A DNA stretch of 64,000 nucleotides from SD8 sp035528475 (lineage in GTDB: Archaea; Halobacteriota; Methanomicrobia; Methanomicrobiales; Methanospirillaceae): positions 1-64,000 of the forward strand of contig DATKYO010000002.1 of NCBI GenBank assembly GCA_035528475.1, in the 5' to 3' direction. Positions 26,373-35,844 of this stretch are shown here, one piece after another. The notes below the pieces were generated by a model. It searched no databases. It saw only the letters and a list, made by a program, of their open reading frames with translations, and was not told the origin of the DNA. Position 1 is the first letter of the stretch, and each line of letters starts with the position of its first letter. A program made the position numbers and the translations under genes.

Positions 26373-27608
26373 ATGCAATACAGAATGGTGCCAAAAACCG
26401 GTGAGAAACTTTCTGCCCTTGGCTTCGGCGGGATGAGATTCCCTATGCAAAAAAATGGCCGGATAGACAAGGAACAGACAGCAAGACTCCTGCAATATGC
26501 AATCGACAACGGGATCAACTACATCGATACCGCCTATATGTATCACAATGGTGAGAGCGAGGTGGTTATCGGGCAAGCCCTCGAAGGCGGGTACCGGGAG
26601 AATGTGAATCTCGCCACAAAACTTCCACACTGGTATGTCCGGAAATATGAGGATATGGAGCATTTCCTGGATATCCAGCTGTCACGACTCCGGACAGACT
26701 GCATCGATTATTACCTTATCCATAGCCTTAAATGCGAGAGTTGGGAGAGAATCCGGGACATGGGCGTGCTTGATTTCCTTGACCGCATGAAATCCGAGGG
26801 GAAAATCCGTAATGCAGGGTTCTCATTCCATGATTCTCTCCCGGTTTTTAAGGATATCGTGGACGCATACGATTGGGAGTTTTGCCAGATTCAGTACAAC
26901 TACCTGGACGAGCGGCACCAGGCCGGGACGGAAGGGCTGTTATATGCAGCCGGCCGGAACCTGGCGATCATGGTCATGGAGCCGTTGAGGGGAGGCCTTC
27001 TGGGACGACCGGCTCCAGGTGAAATCGGGAAGATATGGGATAAATTAGCGGTGAAGCGTTCCCCCGCAGAATGGGGATTTCGCTGGGTTCTCGACCACTC
27101 CGCGGTTTGCGTTGTCCTCTCCGGCATGAATGCAAAAAGCCAGTTGGAGGAAAACATCCGGGTTGCCGCGGATGCCCTGCCCATGTCTCTCACCGGTAAA
27201 GAACTGGCAGTCATTGCAAAGGCCCGGGATGCATGGAGGTCACTGATGAGAGTTTCCTGTACAGGGTGTGCCTACTGTATGCCCTGCCCCGCCGGGGTGA
27301 ATATCCCTGAATGCTTCTCACTTTACAATGCTTCCTTTTACGATCGCGAAAAGGGCAAAATCCCTCCTTCATCATCAAGATTCATGTATATGGTCAACCT
27401 CGGGGGAGTAATGGGAACTCCCGAGTGTGCATCACTCTGCAAAAATTGCGGCAAATGTGTAAAGGCCTGCCCCCAACAGCTTCCTATCCCCAAACTCCTG
27501 GAAGACGTAAGAAACAGGATGGAAGGGAGGGCTCTCTGGTTAAAACGGCCATTTTTGAGAATTGCTATCGGCCTCATGCGTCGCTATGAAGGCAAAAAAA
27601 CCAGGTAA
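26373..27608 (+). CDS. Aldo/keto reductase with C-terminal 4Fe-4S clusters
   Basis: 411 residues. The N-terminal AKR barrel shows LGFGGMRFP, the catalytic DTAYMYHNGESE (Asp/Tyr), and YYLIHSLK. The C-terminal extension of about 100 residues carries CTGCAYCMPCPAGVNIPECF and CASLCKNCGKCVKACPQ, enough for one or two [4Fe-4S] clusters. Such ferredoxin-like AKRs are common in methanogens and clostridia; the physiological substrate is unknown. It ends convergently with the gate-domain permease. Confidence 0.9.
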   Translation: MQYRMVPKTGEKLSALGFGGMRFPMQKNGRIDKEQTARLLQYAIDNGINYIDTAYMYHNGESEVVIGQALEGGYRENVNLATKLPHWYVRKYEDMEHFLDIQLSRLRTDCIDYYLIHSLKCESWERIRDMGVLDFLDRMKSEGKIRNAGFSFHDSLPVFKDIVDAYDWEFCQIQYNYLDERHQAGTEGLLYAAGRNLAIMVMEPLRGGLLGRPAPGEIGKIWDKLAVKRSPAEWGFRWVLDHSAVCVVLSGMNAKSQLEENIRVAADALPMSLTGKELAVIAKARDAWRSLMRVSCTGCAYCMPCPAGVNIPECFSLYNASFYDREKGKIPPSSSRFMYMVNLGGVMGTPECASLCKNCGKCVKACPQQLPIPKLLEDVRNRMEGRALWLKRPFLRIAIGLMRRYEGKKTR

Positions 27609-27805
27609 AGACAGGTGAAACCGGGGGATACTGGCTATATCACCCCTGCCGGATAAATGGCAGGCCATTTTTGACATGTGTCCCGGGGCTCTTCCAGGGA
27701 CAGAAAATTGCATTGCACTCCCACGACTTTCATATCCAAAAATAAGGGGAAAAGCACCATTCCTTATAAAATCCATTCCTGTGTGTAAAGAATATCCCTG
27801 CTTTC

Positions 27806-28768
27806 TCATAGCAGCAGCAGCACAAGGGAAAGGGTGACAAGCTTGGCCGTCATGCTGCAGATGTACGACACGGCTGTGATTTTCAGTCCGAACTTTCCGA
27901 AGAGGGATAGATTGAGAGGCAGGGTATAACGGAGATAGATGAGTGTTATGACCATCATGCTCCCGATGAGCAGTGTGATAAGGGCGTCTTTGACCACCAG
28001 GACACCGGTGGCCATCAGGGATGCCACGACCGCGTACCCGGCATAGGACCTGAGAATCTGTGCGACCAGGGCGGTGGAACTCTCCCCGGGAAGACCGATA
28101 GCTCCCAGCAATGGGGCAAAAAGTGCTCCTATCAGGTCCATTACCCCATAAATGGTAAGGACGGTGAAAGCCAGGACGGCAATAACCGTGACAGGGATGA
28201 TTCGCCGCAGTTGGGGCCCGGCCTTGGATAAGCCTGCCCTGACATTCCCGCGGGAGAACGATATCTTTGCAGGGGGTGCCTGTTCCCCTGCGCATTCCCC
28301 TCCCAATTCCTTCTTTCCCAGGATAAACCGGGTGTAGAGAATAGCTCCCAGCATCTGCAGGAAACTTGAGAAGAGGTTTAAGAAGACATGCAGCCCCCCT
28401 ACAACCGGACCCAGGAGCACTATGGCTGCCGGAAGGTGCACGCGGAAGAGTGACTCCCCCAGCACTACGGGGAATGTGCTCATAACAAGGGCAGGGATGA
28501 TCTCCTCCTTCTCCACCTTGCCATCATTGTAGAGGCCGGCAAACATGGCCTTTCCTGCCGTAGGGTTGATGAAAATGGCCAATATGGAAGTCGTGGCTGG
28601 CTCCGAAAGGCCCGAAATGCGGCAGAGAGGCCGGGTGAGACGGGTGAGCCTGCCGAATACACCGGTCTCCACTAAAATGCTTGCAAGGATTATTCCCGCT
28701 GTGAGAAGAATTACAGCCTCCACCAGGTAGGAGAAAAGGACATCCAGTGAAGCGATATTCGCGGGCAT
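27806..28768 (-). CDS. Gate-domain (nucleoside recognition/SpmA-like) membrane protein
   Basis: About 320 residues and eight or more membrane helices, containing two gate-like repeats (IFINPTAGKAMFAGLYNDG; STFPVVLGESLFRVHLPAA; then SSTALVAQILRSYAGYAVVASLMATG). This matches the nucleoside-recognition domain seen in spore maturation proteins and some transporters. The ligand is unknown. The start is the ATG at 28768; an in-frame GTG at 28795 would add 9 residues. A SagB-type remnant begins only 40 bases beyond its start. Confidence 0.8.
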   Translation of the reverse strand: MPANIASLDVLFSYLVEAVILLTAGIILASILVETGVFGRLTRLTRPLCRISGLSEPATTSILAIFINPTAGKAMFAGLYNDGKVEKEEIIPALVMSTFPVVLGESLFRVHLPAAIVLLGPVVGGLHVFLNLFSSFLQMLGAILYTRFILGKKELGGECAGEQAPPAKISFSRGNVRAGLSKAGPQLRRIIPVTVIAVLAFTVLTIYGVMDLIGALFAPLLGAIGLPGESSTALVAQILRSYAGYAVVASLMATGVLVVKDALITLLIGSMMVITLIYLRYTLPLNLSLFGKFGLKITAVSYICSMTAKLVTLSLVLLLL

Positions 28769-28807
28769 CTCATATCTCGTCGGACGGAGAGGCACTTATG
28801 GGGATCG

Positions 28808-29059
28808 GTGAGGATTGGGGCATATGCATGCTGCCTGGTCCATCTTGATGCCGGTCAGGCTGTCCGTAATCTTTACCTGGCCGCCAGCATGGTGATCTGC
28901 TGCGCATACGTAACTGGGGGTTTTAACCATCATATCCTGGCTTACTTGCTGGAAATCGATGGGATTGAAGAATTCGTCATCAAATGTGCCACAGTGGAAA
29001 AGAAGGAAAAAGAACAAATTTCAGAAAGGGGCCTCATGAGTAAGAAAAATTCTGGATAA
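28808..29059 (+). pseudogene. SagB-type nitroreductase, C-terminal remnant
   Basis: The 83-codon frame has no N-terminal flavin domain. It matches only the end of SagB/ThcOx-type dehydrogenases: VHLDAGQAVRNLYLAAS, then a glycine-phenylalanine turn, LLEIDGIEEFVIKCATVEK. Intact members are about 200-500 residues and need two FMN-binding halves. The 5' part ends near the start of the divergent gate-domain gene, suggesting deletion by rearrangement. No ribosome site precedes the GTG. Confidence 0.72.
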
Positions 29060-29133
29060 AGTGTGCATCTTCATTGAACGGTGCTATCCTGACATCCCCT
29101 AAATTTATTTAAATTGCCTGCGCTATCTGGTTC

Positions 29134-29505
29134 ATGCCAACTATTGTACATTTTAACCTGCCTGCCGATGATCCCGAGAGGGCGAGATTGTTCTACAGGG
29201 AATTGTTCGGATGGAAATTCGAGGCTCCTCCCGGGTTTCCTGACTATTACCTGGTGGAGACCGAAGACCTGGAGGGAATGCCGGGGATCGGAGGGGGTAT
29301 GGGAAAGAGGGAGAGCCCCTACCAGCAGATCACTAATTATATCGGCGTTTTATCTGTCGACGAATACCTGGCAAAGGTTGAGTCCCTGGGAGGAAAGATT
29401 ATCCTTCCGAAGATGCCTGTTCCCGGATTCGGTAACCTTGCAGTCTGTATGGACACCGAGGGAAATCCTTTCGGGCTTTGGCAGGAGGAAACCGCAGTCG
29501 AATAG
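29134..29505 (+). CDS. VOC (glyoxalase/bleomycin-resistance-like) family protein
   Basis: 123 residues, one VOC module pair: FNLPADDPERARLFYRELFGW at the N-terminus and DTEGNPFGLWQ at the C-terminus with a Gly-rich loop between (PGIGGGMGKRESP). It probably forms a homodimer binding a small metabolite or metal. A TATA-like TTTATTTAAAT at about 29103-29113 and no ribosome site suggest a leaderless mRNA. Confidence 0.88.
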   Translation: MPTIVHFNLPADDPERARLFYRELFGWKFEAPPGFPDYYLVETEDLEGMPGIGGGMGKRESPYQQITNYIGVLSVDEYLAKVESLGGKIILPKMPVPGFGNLAVCMDTEGNPFGLWQEETAVE

Positions 29506-29648
29506 CGATTGTCATTTGGAGAATGTTTTGGAAAACACCCGGTTAACGTATGTAATTTATGCAGTTTATTCACGAATTCATAGACGAAATACGGGTCTGA
29601 TAGCCGAATCCTGCCAATGAAAAATATATTTTCAGGAGATATGATGAC

Positions 29649-30557
29649 ATGATTACCCAAGTGCATTTTATCACAACATATATGTGTACACATACCTGTG
29701 ACCACTGTTTTGTATGCAGCAGTCCTGCATCGGAAGGAACATTTACCCTAAGCCAGATTATAAGAGCGCTCGATCAGGCCCAAGCCCTTGGCACGGTGGA
29801 CATGATCTACTTTGAGGGGGGTGAACCGTTCCTGTTCTATCCTCTCCTGAAAGAAGGTATCCGGCATGCACGGCTGCGGGGGTTTGCTGTTGGCGTAGTG
29901 ACAAACGGGTACTTTGCTACATCAGATGAGAATGCCCGCCTCTTTTTGGAACCCCTGACAGAATTAGGGATTGCTGATTTCAGTATCAGCGATGATGTCT
30001 TCCATTACGAGAACCGGGTTGACAACCCGGCCCGTCGTGCGTTCACGATAGCTCGGGATATGGGGATTGCAGCGTCGGTTCTTGCTCTTGATTCCGGCGC
30101 TTCAGGGCCTGACACTCCCGGTTCGCCCCGCGAAGAAAAAACCGGGATTGTTACCGGTGGAGGCATCATGTTCAGAGGTCGTGCTGCAGGCAAATTAAGC
30201 CGGTATGCTTCCCGGAATAACTGGCAGCAATTCACACGCTGCCCCTATGAAGATCTTGTCAACCCGAAACGCCTTCATGTCGATTCGTTCGGCAATCTCC
30301 AGATCTGCCAGGGGATTACTATAGGAAATATTTGGGAGCGCCCGCTTCAGGAACTAATAGACCGTTATTCAGCAGTCAGGCATCCTGTCTGCGGACCACT
30401 GGTACAGGGGGGACCGGTACAACTTGCCCGGGATTTGGAATTCACACCTCCTGCCGATGTCGCGGATGCATGCCACCTCTGTTTCCTTGCCAGGAAAGCC
30501 AGAATAGGGATGTACCCGGAGATCCTGAGCCCCGGGCAGGTTTATTGTAATGAATGA
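29649..30557 (+). CDS. Radical SAM protein
   Basis: 302 residues. The [4Fe-4S] SAM motif is C12-x3-C16-x2-C19 (CTHTCDHC), and FEGGEP (GGE motif) follows. The C-terminal part has extra cysteines in CPYEDL, QICQG and CHLCFLARK, like a SPASM/twitch cluster domain. Radical SAM-SPASM proteins modify peptides or small molecules. No precursor peptide gene is evident nearby, but a SagB-type oxidoreductase remnant lies 0.6 kb upstream. The function is unassigned. Confidence 0.85.
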   Translation: MITQVHFITTYMCTHTCDHCFVCSSPASEGTFTLSQIIRALDQAQALGTVDMIYFEGGEPFLFYPLLKEGIRHARLRGFAVGVVTNGYFATSDENARLFLEPLTELGIADFSISDDVFHYENRVDNPARRAFTIARDMGIAASVLALDSGASGPDTPGSPREEKTGIVTGGGIMFRGRAAGKLSRYASRNNWQQFTRCPYEDLVNPKRLHVDSFGNLQICQGITIGNIWERPLQELIDRYSAVRHPVCGPLVQGGPVQLARDLEFTPPADVADACHLCFLARKARIGMYPEILSPGQVYCNE

Positions 30558-30926
30558 CAGAACCACATCCTAAAAAATTCAGAATGCTGTTTACTCCACA
30601 AAACACAAGGCTCCACATCCATGGAGCGTAATTGTAGATTTATTGTACTCAGGGAGTGAGAACTCTTCCCTGAAAAAGCAGGCCAGATCTGTTATCCATT
30701 TCGCCGGCATGCGGCGATAAAGTTCTTCTTTGCCTCCCGTTTCGGTTACCGTTGTTGCGAAGGCGGATAAGGGGCAGTCCTTTTTGGCATTATTCTATCA
30801 CATGTCAACAGAAGAGGATATTAAAAAATCTTTCCCGCTCTTTGGCCCGATGCGTCGCCGCATCAAGGGGAGGCCAGGCGGGGATAAAAACCGGGCATCA
30901 TGGCCCGGGAATCTTCCCGGGTTCAT
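30558..30926. other. Intergenic region with several hairpins
   Basis: No gene is supported. It holds perfect stems GCTCCA/TGGAGC (30610-30627), CGCCG/CGGCG (30702-30716), GATGCG/CGCATC (30849-30864) and CCCGGGAA/TTCCCGGG (30904-30921), plus an imperfect CAGGGA/TCCCTG stem near 30650-30674. It lies between the convergent radical SAM gene and trpA. It may combine terminators from both sides; a structured RNA is possible. Confidence 0.5.
30904..30921 (-). terminator. Hairpin just after trpA
   Basis: CCCGGGAA (30904-30911) pairs exactly with TTCCCGGG (30914-30921) across a 2-base loop, starting 6 bases after the trpA stop. It is an 8-bp GC-rich stem without a clear T-run, so it may be a 3' stabilising hairpin or terminator of the trp operon. 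Confidence 0.5.
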
Positions 30927-31766
30927 TCAGCGGTTCATCCCCCGATCTTCTTCAGATGCCTCTTTCAGGTTGCGGACCAGTGCACCCACCCTGATCCTCA
31001 TTTCCTCATGCCCGCCGGACTGCTCCCCGATTATCCGCACGATCGCAGACCCCACGATCATCCCGTCGGCCCCCGCTTTCGTGTAAGCCCTTATGTGTTC
31101 CGGGGTTGATATCCCGAACCCCGGCACGACCGGGAGAGATGTCCTTTCTTTTACTTCCCGGATACAGGAAAGCACCTCGGGCGATAGTTCATCCCGCACC
31201 CCTGTCACACCCATGGCTGCAATAAGGTAGATGAATCCTCCTGCCATCTCGAGGATATCCCCGATTCTCTCAGGCGAGGTGGTCTGGCTTACAAAGAGGA
31301 TAGGCTCGATTCCTGCATCTCTCGCTGCAGTACAGAATGGAGCCGCTTCTTCCAACGGCACATCAGCTACCGCCACTCCGTCCGCACCCGCGTTGGCGGC
31401 ATCCTGGTAAAACTTCCGGATCCCCCTCTGTATCACGATATTGGCATATGTAAGGATAACCAGGGGTATCTTCGATTTTTCCCGAATCTCAAGGATTTGG
31501 GAAAACAGTCGATCTGTATCCATTCCGGCCTGAAGCGCCCTTGATATCGCCTCCTGGATAACCGGCCCGTCAGCAACCGGGTCGGAGAAAGGCATCACCA
31601 GCTCTATGCAGTCGGCACCGGCGGCCTCCATTTCAAAGACCAGTCTGATGCTGGCTTCATAGTCCGGATCACCGGCAACCGTGCATGCAACAAGCAATGG
31701 ATTTTTTGCGGATTGAAATGCCTGCGAAAGCCGCGATGCGTTGCTTTTTTCGCGAATCACGGGCAT
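30927..31766 (-). CDS. trpA: Tryptophan synthase alpha subunit
   Basis: 279 residues, standard TIM barrel. It cleaves indole-3-glycerol phosphate to indole, which is passed to TrpB. The catalytic E55 and D66 lie in ELVMPFSDPVADGP, and the phosphate-binding part includes PGFGIS and GSAIV. It overlaps trpB by 10 bases and ends the trpEGDCFBA operon. Confidence 0.97.
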   Translation of the reverse strand: MPVIREKSNASRLSQAFQSAKNPLLVACTVAGDPDYEASIRLVFEMEAAGADCIELVMPFSDPVADGPVIQEAISRALQAGMDTDRLFSQILEIREKSKIPLVILTYANIVIQRGIRKFYQDAANAGADGVAVADVPLEEAAPFCTAARDAGIEPILFVSQTTSPERIGDILEMAGGFIYLIAAMGVTGVRDELSPEVLSCIREVKERTSLPVVPGFGISTPEHIRAYTKAGADGMIVGSAIVRIIGEQSGGHEEMRIRVGALVRNLKEASEEDRGMNR

Positions 31767-32929
31767 TCCCCCATGAGGGCAGCTACCTGGGCCACGTCCT
31801 TGTCCCCCCGGCCCGATAGGTTGATAACAAGAATATCTTCTTTTTCGAATTCGGGGGCAATTTTCCTGGCCAGGGCAATTGCATGGGCAGATTCAAGAGC
31901 CGGCACTATCCCCTCGGTACGGGAGAGGTAGAGGAACGAGTCGATAGCTTCGGAGTCTTTTATCGCATGATATTTTACACGGCCATTATCCTTCAGGAAA
32001 CTGTGTTCGGGCCCAACTCCAGGATAGTCCAGACCGGCTGACACACTATGTGATTCCATTATCTGCCCGAATGCATCCTGGATCAGGTAGGTGTAAGTGC
32101 CGTGAAGCACTCCCGGCCTCCCCCGGCAGAGGGTAGCACCATGTTTTCCGTCCAGCCCTTCCCCGCCTGCTTCGGCTCCGTAAAGCGCTACATTATCATT
32201 AAGGAAGGATGTGAACATCCCGATGGCATTTGAACCTCCCCCCACGCAGGCCACCATGGCATCCGGAAGTCTCCCTTCTTTCTCCTGTACCTGCCGGCGG
32301 ATCTCCTCCCCGATTACTTTCTGGAAATCCCGAACCAGGGTGGGGTAGGGGTGCGGGCCGACAACCGAACCGATGAGATAATGGGTATTCCGTACATTGG
32401 CAACCCAGTTACGGAGAGCCTCGTTGATAGCGTCCTTAAGCGTCCGCGAACCTGAGTTCGCAGCGATTACCCTTGCTCCAAGCATCTGCATCCGCGCTAC
32501 ATTAAGCGCCTGGCGCTTCATGTCCTCCGCCCCCATGAACACATCCACCGAGAGGCCCAGGGCAGCCCCGGCAATTGCAGACGCAACACCGTGCTGACCT
32601 GCTCCGGTCTCGGCGATTATCCGGGTCTTTCCCATAAATTTCGTCAGCAGTGCCTGTCCAAGGGCATTGTTCAACTTGTGTGCGCCGGAATGGAGGAGGT
32701 CCTCCCGCTTGAGATACACCTTGCATCCCAAATCACGCGACATGTTCCGGCAAAAGGTAAGTGGCGTCTCCCGTCCCGCATATTCATGCAGGTAATACTG
32801 CAGCTCAAGGCGGAATGTTTCGGAGGGAACGATAGTCCTGCAGGCGTTTTCCAGTTCATCCAGGGCATAGACCAGGGTTTCCGGCACATAGCACCCACCG
32901 TATGGTCCAAACCGTGTATTATCAATCAT
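31757..32929 (-). CDS. trpB: Tryptophan synthase beta subunit (TrpB1)
   Basis: 390 residues. The PLP lysine K85 lies in SGAHKLNNALGQ, and the phosphate loop GGGSNAIG is further on. The N-terminus GPYGGCYVPETL is the canonical TrpB1 start. It overlaps trpF by 4 bases and trpA by 10. A second, divergent beta subunit (trpB2) lies at 39561, so indole can be used by two enzymes. Confidence 0.97.
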   Translation of the reverse strand: MIDNTRFGPYGGCYVPETLVYALDELENACRTIVPSETFRLELQYYLHEYAGRETPLTFCRNMSRDLGCKVYLKREDLLHSGAHKLNNALGQALLTKFMGKTRIIAETGAGQHGVASAIAGAALGLSVDVFMGAEDMKRQALNVARMQMLGARVIAANSGSRTLKDAINEALRNWVANVRNTHYLIGSVVGPHPYPTLVRDFQKVIGEEIRRQVQEKEGRLPDAMVACVGGGSNAIGMFTSFLNDNVALYGAEAGGEGLDGKHGATLCRGRPGVLHGTYTYLIQDAFGQIMESHSVSAGLDYPGVGPEHSFLKDNGRVKYHAIKDSEAIDSFLYLSRTEGIVPALESAHAIALARKIAPEFEKEDILVINLSGRGDKDVAQVAALMGECP

Positions 32930-33501
32930 ATCTTCACTCCTTTTGCTGCACCGATGAATTTCCTCACCTTTACCGGGTTCTTTTTCCCCGGGGCATCTTC
33001 CACCCCTGTGGCTACATCTACTCCATAAGGGCGAATCCTACTCGCGGCTCCCGCGACATTCTCCGGGGTCAGCCCTCCTGCAAGCAGGACGGGCACCCGG
33101 CTTGATTGGACCAGCATCCGGGCAAAATCCTCATCAAACAACTTTCCAGAGCCGTGGCTTGCATCTACGATGAGAGCATCAGCGTCATCAGGCACCGGAT
33201 CACCCGGGCCAACAGCCCGAATGACATTCACTCCGTAGTCCTGCGGATAGAGGGTTGGACAGAAGATCTGGACTGCATCCGGCTCAAGAATCCTGATCAT
33301 CTCCTCGAGTTCATTTTCTGCGATGGTATGGGATACGCAGACCCTTGCCACGCCGGGCCCTGCTGCAGCAAAAATATCTTTTGCCTCTTCTGGGGACACG
33401 GAACGTGGTGACCGGGAGAAAAGCACCACTCCAATTATATCCGCCCCGGCCTCCGCAGCGATATGTGCATCGCCCGGCGAGGTAATTCCACAGATTTTCA
33501 C
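32926..33501 (-). CDS. trpF: Phosphoribosylanthranilate isomerase
   Basis: 191 residues, slightly short but complete TIM barrel. MKICGIT at the N-terminus carries the catalytic cysteine (C4), and the catalytic Asp region is DALIVDASHGSGK. The phosphate loop LAGGLTPENV is present. It overlaps trpC and trpB by 4 bases each. Confidence 0.95.
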   Translation of the reverse strand: MKICGITSPGDAHIAAEAGADIIGVVLFSRSPRSVSPEEAKDIFAAAGPGVARVCVSHTIAENELEEMIRILEPDAVQIFCPTLYPQDYGVNVIRAVGPGDPVPDDADALIVDASHGSGKLFDEDFARMLVQSSRVPVLLAGGLTPENVAGAASRIRPYGVDVATGVEDAPGKKNPVKVRKFIGAAKGVKI

Positions 33502-34259
33502 GCGAATACAAATCCCTCCAGACGCCTGATCGGGTTTCTTGATGCCATGACCGAAGAACCTATTAAAAATCCGTCCACAGATTGACGCAGATTTTTCACA
33601 TCAAATGGCCAGATGATGCCGCTCTCTGCCACCACCTTCCGGCCGGCACGCCTGACAAGGGGGGCCAGCCTGTGGGTTGTTGAAAGTTGAATTGTAAAAT
33701 CGTGCAGATTCCGGTTATTGATCCCAATCATCTGCGTATCAGTATCCAGTGCAGCCCTGATCTCTTTTTCGCTGTGCACCTCTACAAGGGGCTCCAGGCC
33801 GAGATTGATAGATGCATCAACGAACCCACCCAGCCGCTTCCCCAGTATACCCGCAATGAGAAGAACAGCATCCGCTCCCAGGTAACGGGTCTCTTCCAGC
33901 TGCCGCTCATCTATAATGAAGTCTTTTCTGAGAATTGGAACATTTACGTGTGGCCGAATAGACGGAATAAGCTCCGTGCTGCCATGGAAGAAAACGGGTT
34001 CGGTGAGGATGGAGAGGGCGCAGCACCCTGCTGAGACCAGCATCCGGGCCAGTGCAACCGGATCGTCTCCTTGCCTTATAACCCCCCGCGACGGGGAGGC
34101 AAACTTTATTTCCGAAATAATCGCATTCCGCCCATCAACTCGTTCAAGAGCCTGATAAAGACTGAAATTTCTCTCTTTTCCCGGAACCGCGGTTGAAATG
34201 TCATCCGGCAGTTTCGCAATCCGGTTTGCCGTCGCCTCGATTATGCGGTCCATTATCAT
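33498..34259 (-). CDS. trpC: Indole-3-glycerol-phosphate synthase
   Basis: 253 residues. IGPS barrel with SEIKFASPSRG near the N-terminus (catalytic lysine), LRKDFIID, and IGINNRNLHDF, all conserved in this enzyme. It converts CdRP to indole-3-glycerol phosphate. It overlaps trpD and trpF by 4 bases. Confidence 0.96.
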   Translation of the reverse strand: MIMDRIIEATANRIAKLPDDISTAVPGKERNFSLYQALERVDGRNAIISEIKFASPSRGVIRQGDDPVALARMLVSAGCCALSILTEPVFFHGSTELIPSIRPHVNVPILRKDFIIDERQLEETRYLGADAVLLIAGILGKRLGGFVDASINLGLEPLVEVHSEKEIRAALDTDTQMIGINNRNLHDFTIQLSTTHRLAPLVRRAGRKVVAESGIIWPFDVKNLRQSVDGFLIGSSVMASRNPIRRLEGFVFA

Positions 34260-35272
34260 ATTTTCCTCCCTGATTCAACAATCAAATCATCCAGTTTCGC
34301 AGCTGCAGCCCCGGATGTGATAGCGTCCCCGGCAAGGGCAATACCCTCTTCATGCGTTGACGCCCGTTCTCCCAGGTAGATGGCAGCCCCTGCGTTCATC
34401 ACCACGATATCACGTGCAGGGCCTTCCACGCCATCCAGAATACCACGGATAATTGCCGCGTTTTGATCTGGAGAATGACCGAGAAGCATATGGCGGGGCG
34501 CCCGTGAGATCCCAAACTGTTCGGGAGTCAGGGTAGACTGGCAGATATTCCCATTTGCAAGTTCTGCCACACTGGTCTTTCCGGAAATGGTTATCTCGTC
34601 GAGGCCATCTCCATGAACCACCATCGCTTTCTTCGCACCAAGCGTGCGTAGTGCCTGCGCAAGAGTAAGTGTCAGGCGGGGGTCAAAAACACCCAGCAGG
34701 CGTGCAGATGCCCTCGCAGGGTTAAGAAGCGGGCCCAATACGTTAAAGACCGTGGAAAAACCCAGATCTCTTCTGGCCCGGGCTGCATACCGAAGGGCAG
34801 GGTGAAACGCCGGAGCAAAAAGGAATCCGATTCCAATATTTTCAACCATCCTTGAGACTTGTTCAGGGGGCAGGTCTACTTTCACCCCCAGGGCTTCCAG
34901 CACATCTGCTGACCCGCAGGAACTGCTCACTTTCCGGTTGCCATGCTTTACCACAGTCACCCCTGCTCCGGCAGCAACAAGGGCGGCTGCAGTGCTGATA
35001 TTGAATGTCCCGAACCCGTCACCGCCGGTACCGCAGGTATCGACAAGTATACCCTCAACCCTGGGCTTGATGGAAATGGCATGCCGCTGCAGCACATCTG
35101 CAAATGCAGCAATCTCTTCTGCAGTCTCTCCCTTGAACCGGAGACCGGTGAGGAAGGCCCCCATCTGCGCCTCTGTTGCCTTTCCTGTGGCAATCAGTTC
35201 CATGGCTGCAGATGCCTCGGAAACGGAAAGGTTCCTTCCCGCAGCGATTCTTGCCAGCACTGCCTGCATCAT
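34256..35272 (-). CDS. trpD: Anthranilate phosphoribosyltransferase
   Basis: 338 residues. The PRPP-binding DTCGTGGDGFGTFNIST loop, the KHGNRKVSS anthranilate/phosphate motif and NVLGPLLNPA are all present. It is a free enzyme, not fused to TrpG. It overlaps trpG by 4 bases and trpC by 4. Confidence 0.97.
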   Translation of the reverse strand: MMQAVLARIAAGRNLSVSEASAAMELIATGKATEAQMGAFLTGLRFKGETAEEIAAFADVLQRHAISIKPRVEGILVDTCGTGGDGFGTFNISTAAALVAAGAGVTVVKHGNRKVSSSCGSADVLEALGVKVDLPPEQVSRMVENIGIGFLFAPAFHPALRYAARARRDLGFSTVFNVLGPLLNPARASARLLGVFDPRLTLTLAQALRTLGAKKAMVVHGDGLDEITISGKTSVAELANGNICQSTLTPEQFGISRAPRHMLLGHSPDQNAAIIRGILDGVEGPARDIVVMNAGAAIYLGERASTHEEGIALAGDAITSGAAAAKLDDLIVESGRKI

Positions 35273-35844
35273 GCACCTCGCTGCAGAAGGAAATTTTTCA
35301 CGAGCTGCATGCCTTCAGGGGTCATTATGCTCTCCGGATGAAACTGGACTCCGGTGATAGGGAGCTCACGATGCCTGACTGCCATCAGGCACAAATCATC
35401 TGCAGATACTGCGAGCGTTTCAAACTCCTCAGGGATATCTTCCGGGGAAACAGCCAGTGAATGATATCGTGTTGCAGAGAACGGGTTAGGAAGACCGGAA
35501 AATACCCCTTTTCCGGTATGGATAATGCTGCTTGTCTTCCCATGCACAGGGACATTCATACGGCTGATTTTGCCTCCATATGTTTGAAGGATGGTCTGAT
35601 GACCAAGGCAAACACCCAGGATAGGTACAATACCTCCAAATTCCCGGATTACTTCGGGGCATATCCCCGAATCTTCGGGAGTTCCCGGACCGGGGGATAG
35701 GATGATATAGTCAGGATCTGTTTCCCTGACACGTTCCAGGGGCATATCGCAGGTAACTGCATGGGGTATCCCTCCCAGACATCCCACCATCTGAAAAAGA
35801 TTATAGCTGAAACTATCAAAGCAGTCGATAATAGTCACTTTCAT
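35269..35844 (-). CDS. trpG: Anthranilate synthase glutamine amidotransferase subunit
   Basis: 191 residues. Class I glutaminase with the nucleophile cysteine in LGVCLGHQTI and the His/Glu pair in QFHPESI. SPGPGTPEDSG is the oxyanion-loop segment. It supplies ammonia to TrpE. It shares one base with the end of trpE. Confidence 0.97.
   Translation of the reverse strand: MKVTIIDCFDSFSYNLFQMVGCLGGIPHAVTCDMPLERVRETDPDYIILSPGPGTPEDSGICPEVIREFGGIVPILGVCLGHQTILQTYGGKISRMNVPVHGKTSSIIHTGKGVFSGLPNPFSATRYHSLAVSPEDIPEEFETLAVSADDLCLMAVRHRELPITGVQFHPESIMTPEGMQLVKNFLLQRGA

Noticed and set aside
27540..28295. Minus-strand 251-codon open frame overlapping the gate-domain gene
   Set aside because: Its translation is low in hydrophobic residues and rich in Arg/Gly/His, typical of a shadow frame, whereas the overlapping frame encodes a clean gate-domain membrane protein.
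28796..29017. Antisense 73-codon frame over the SagB remnant
   Set aside because: The plus-strand frame shows clear SagB similarity; the antisense frame has none.
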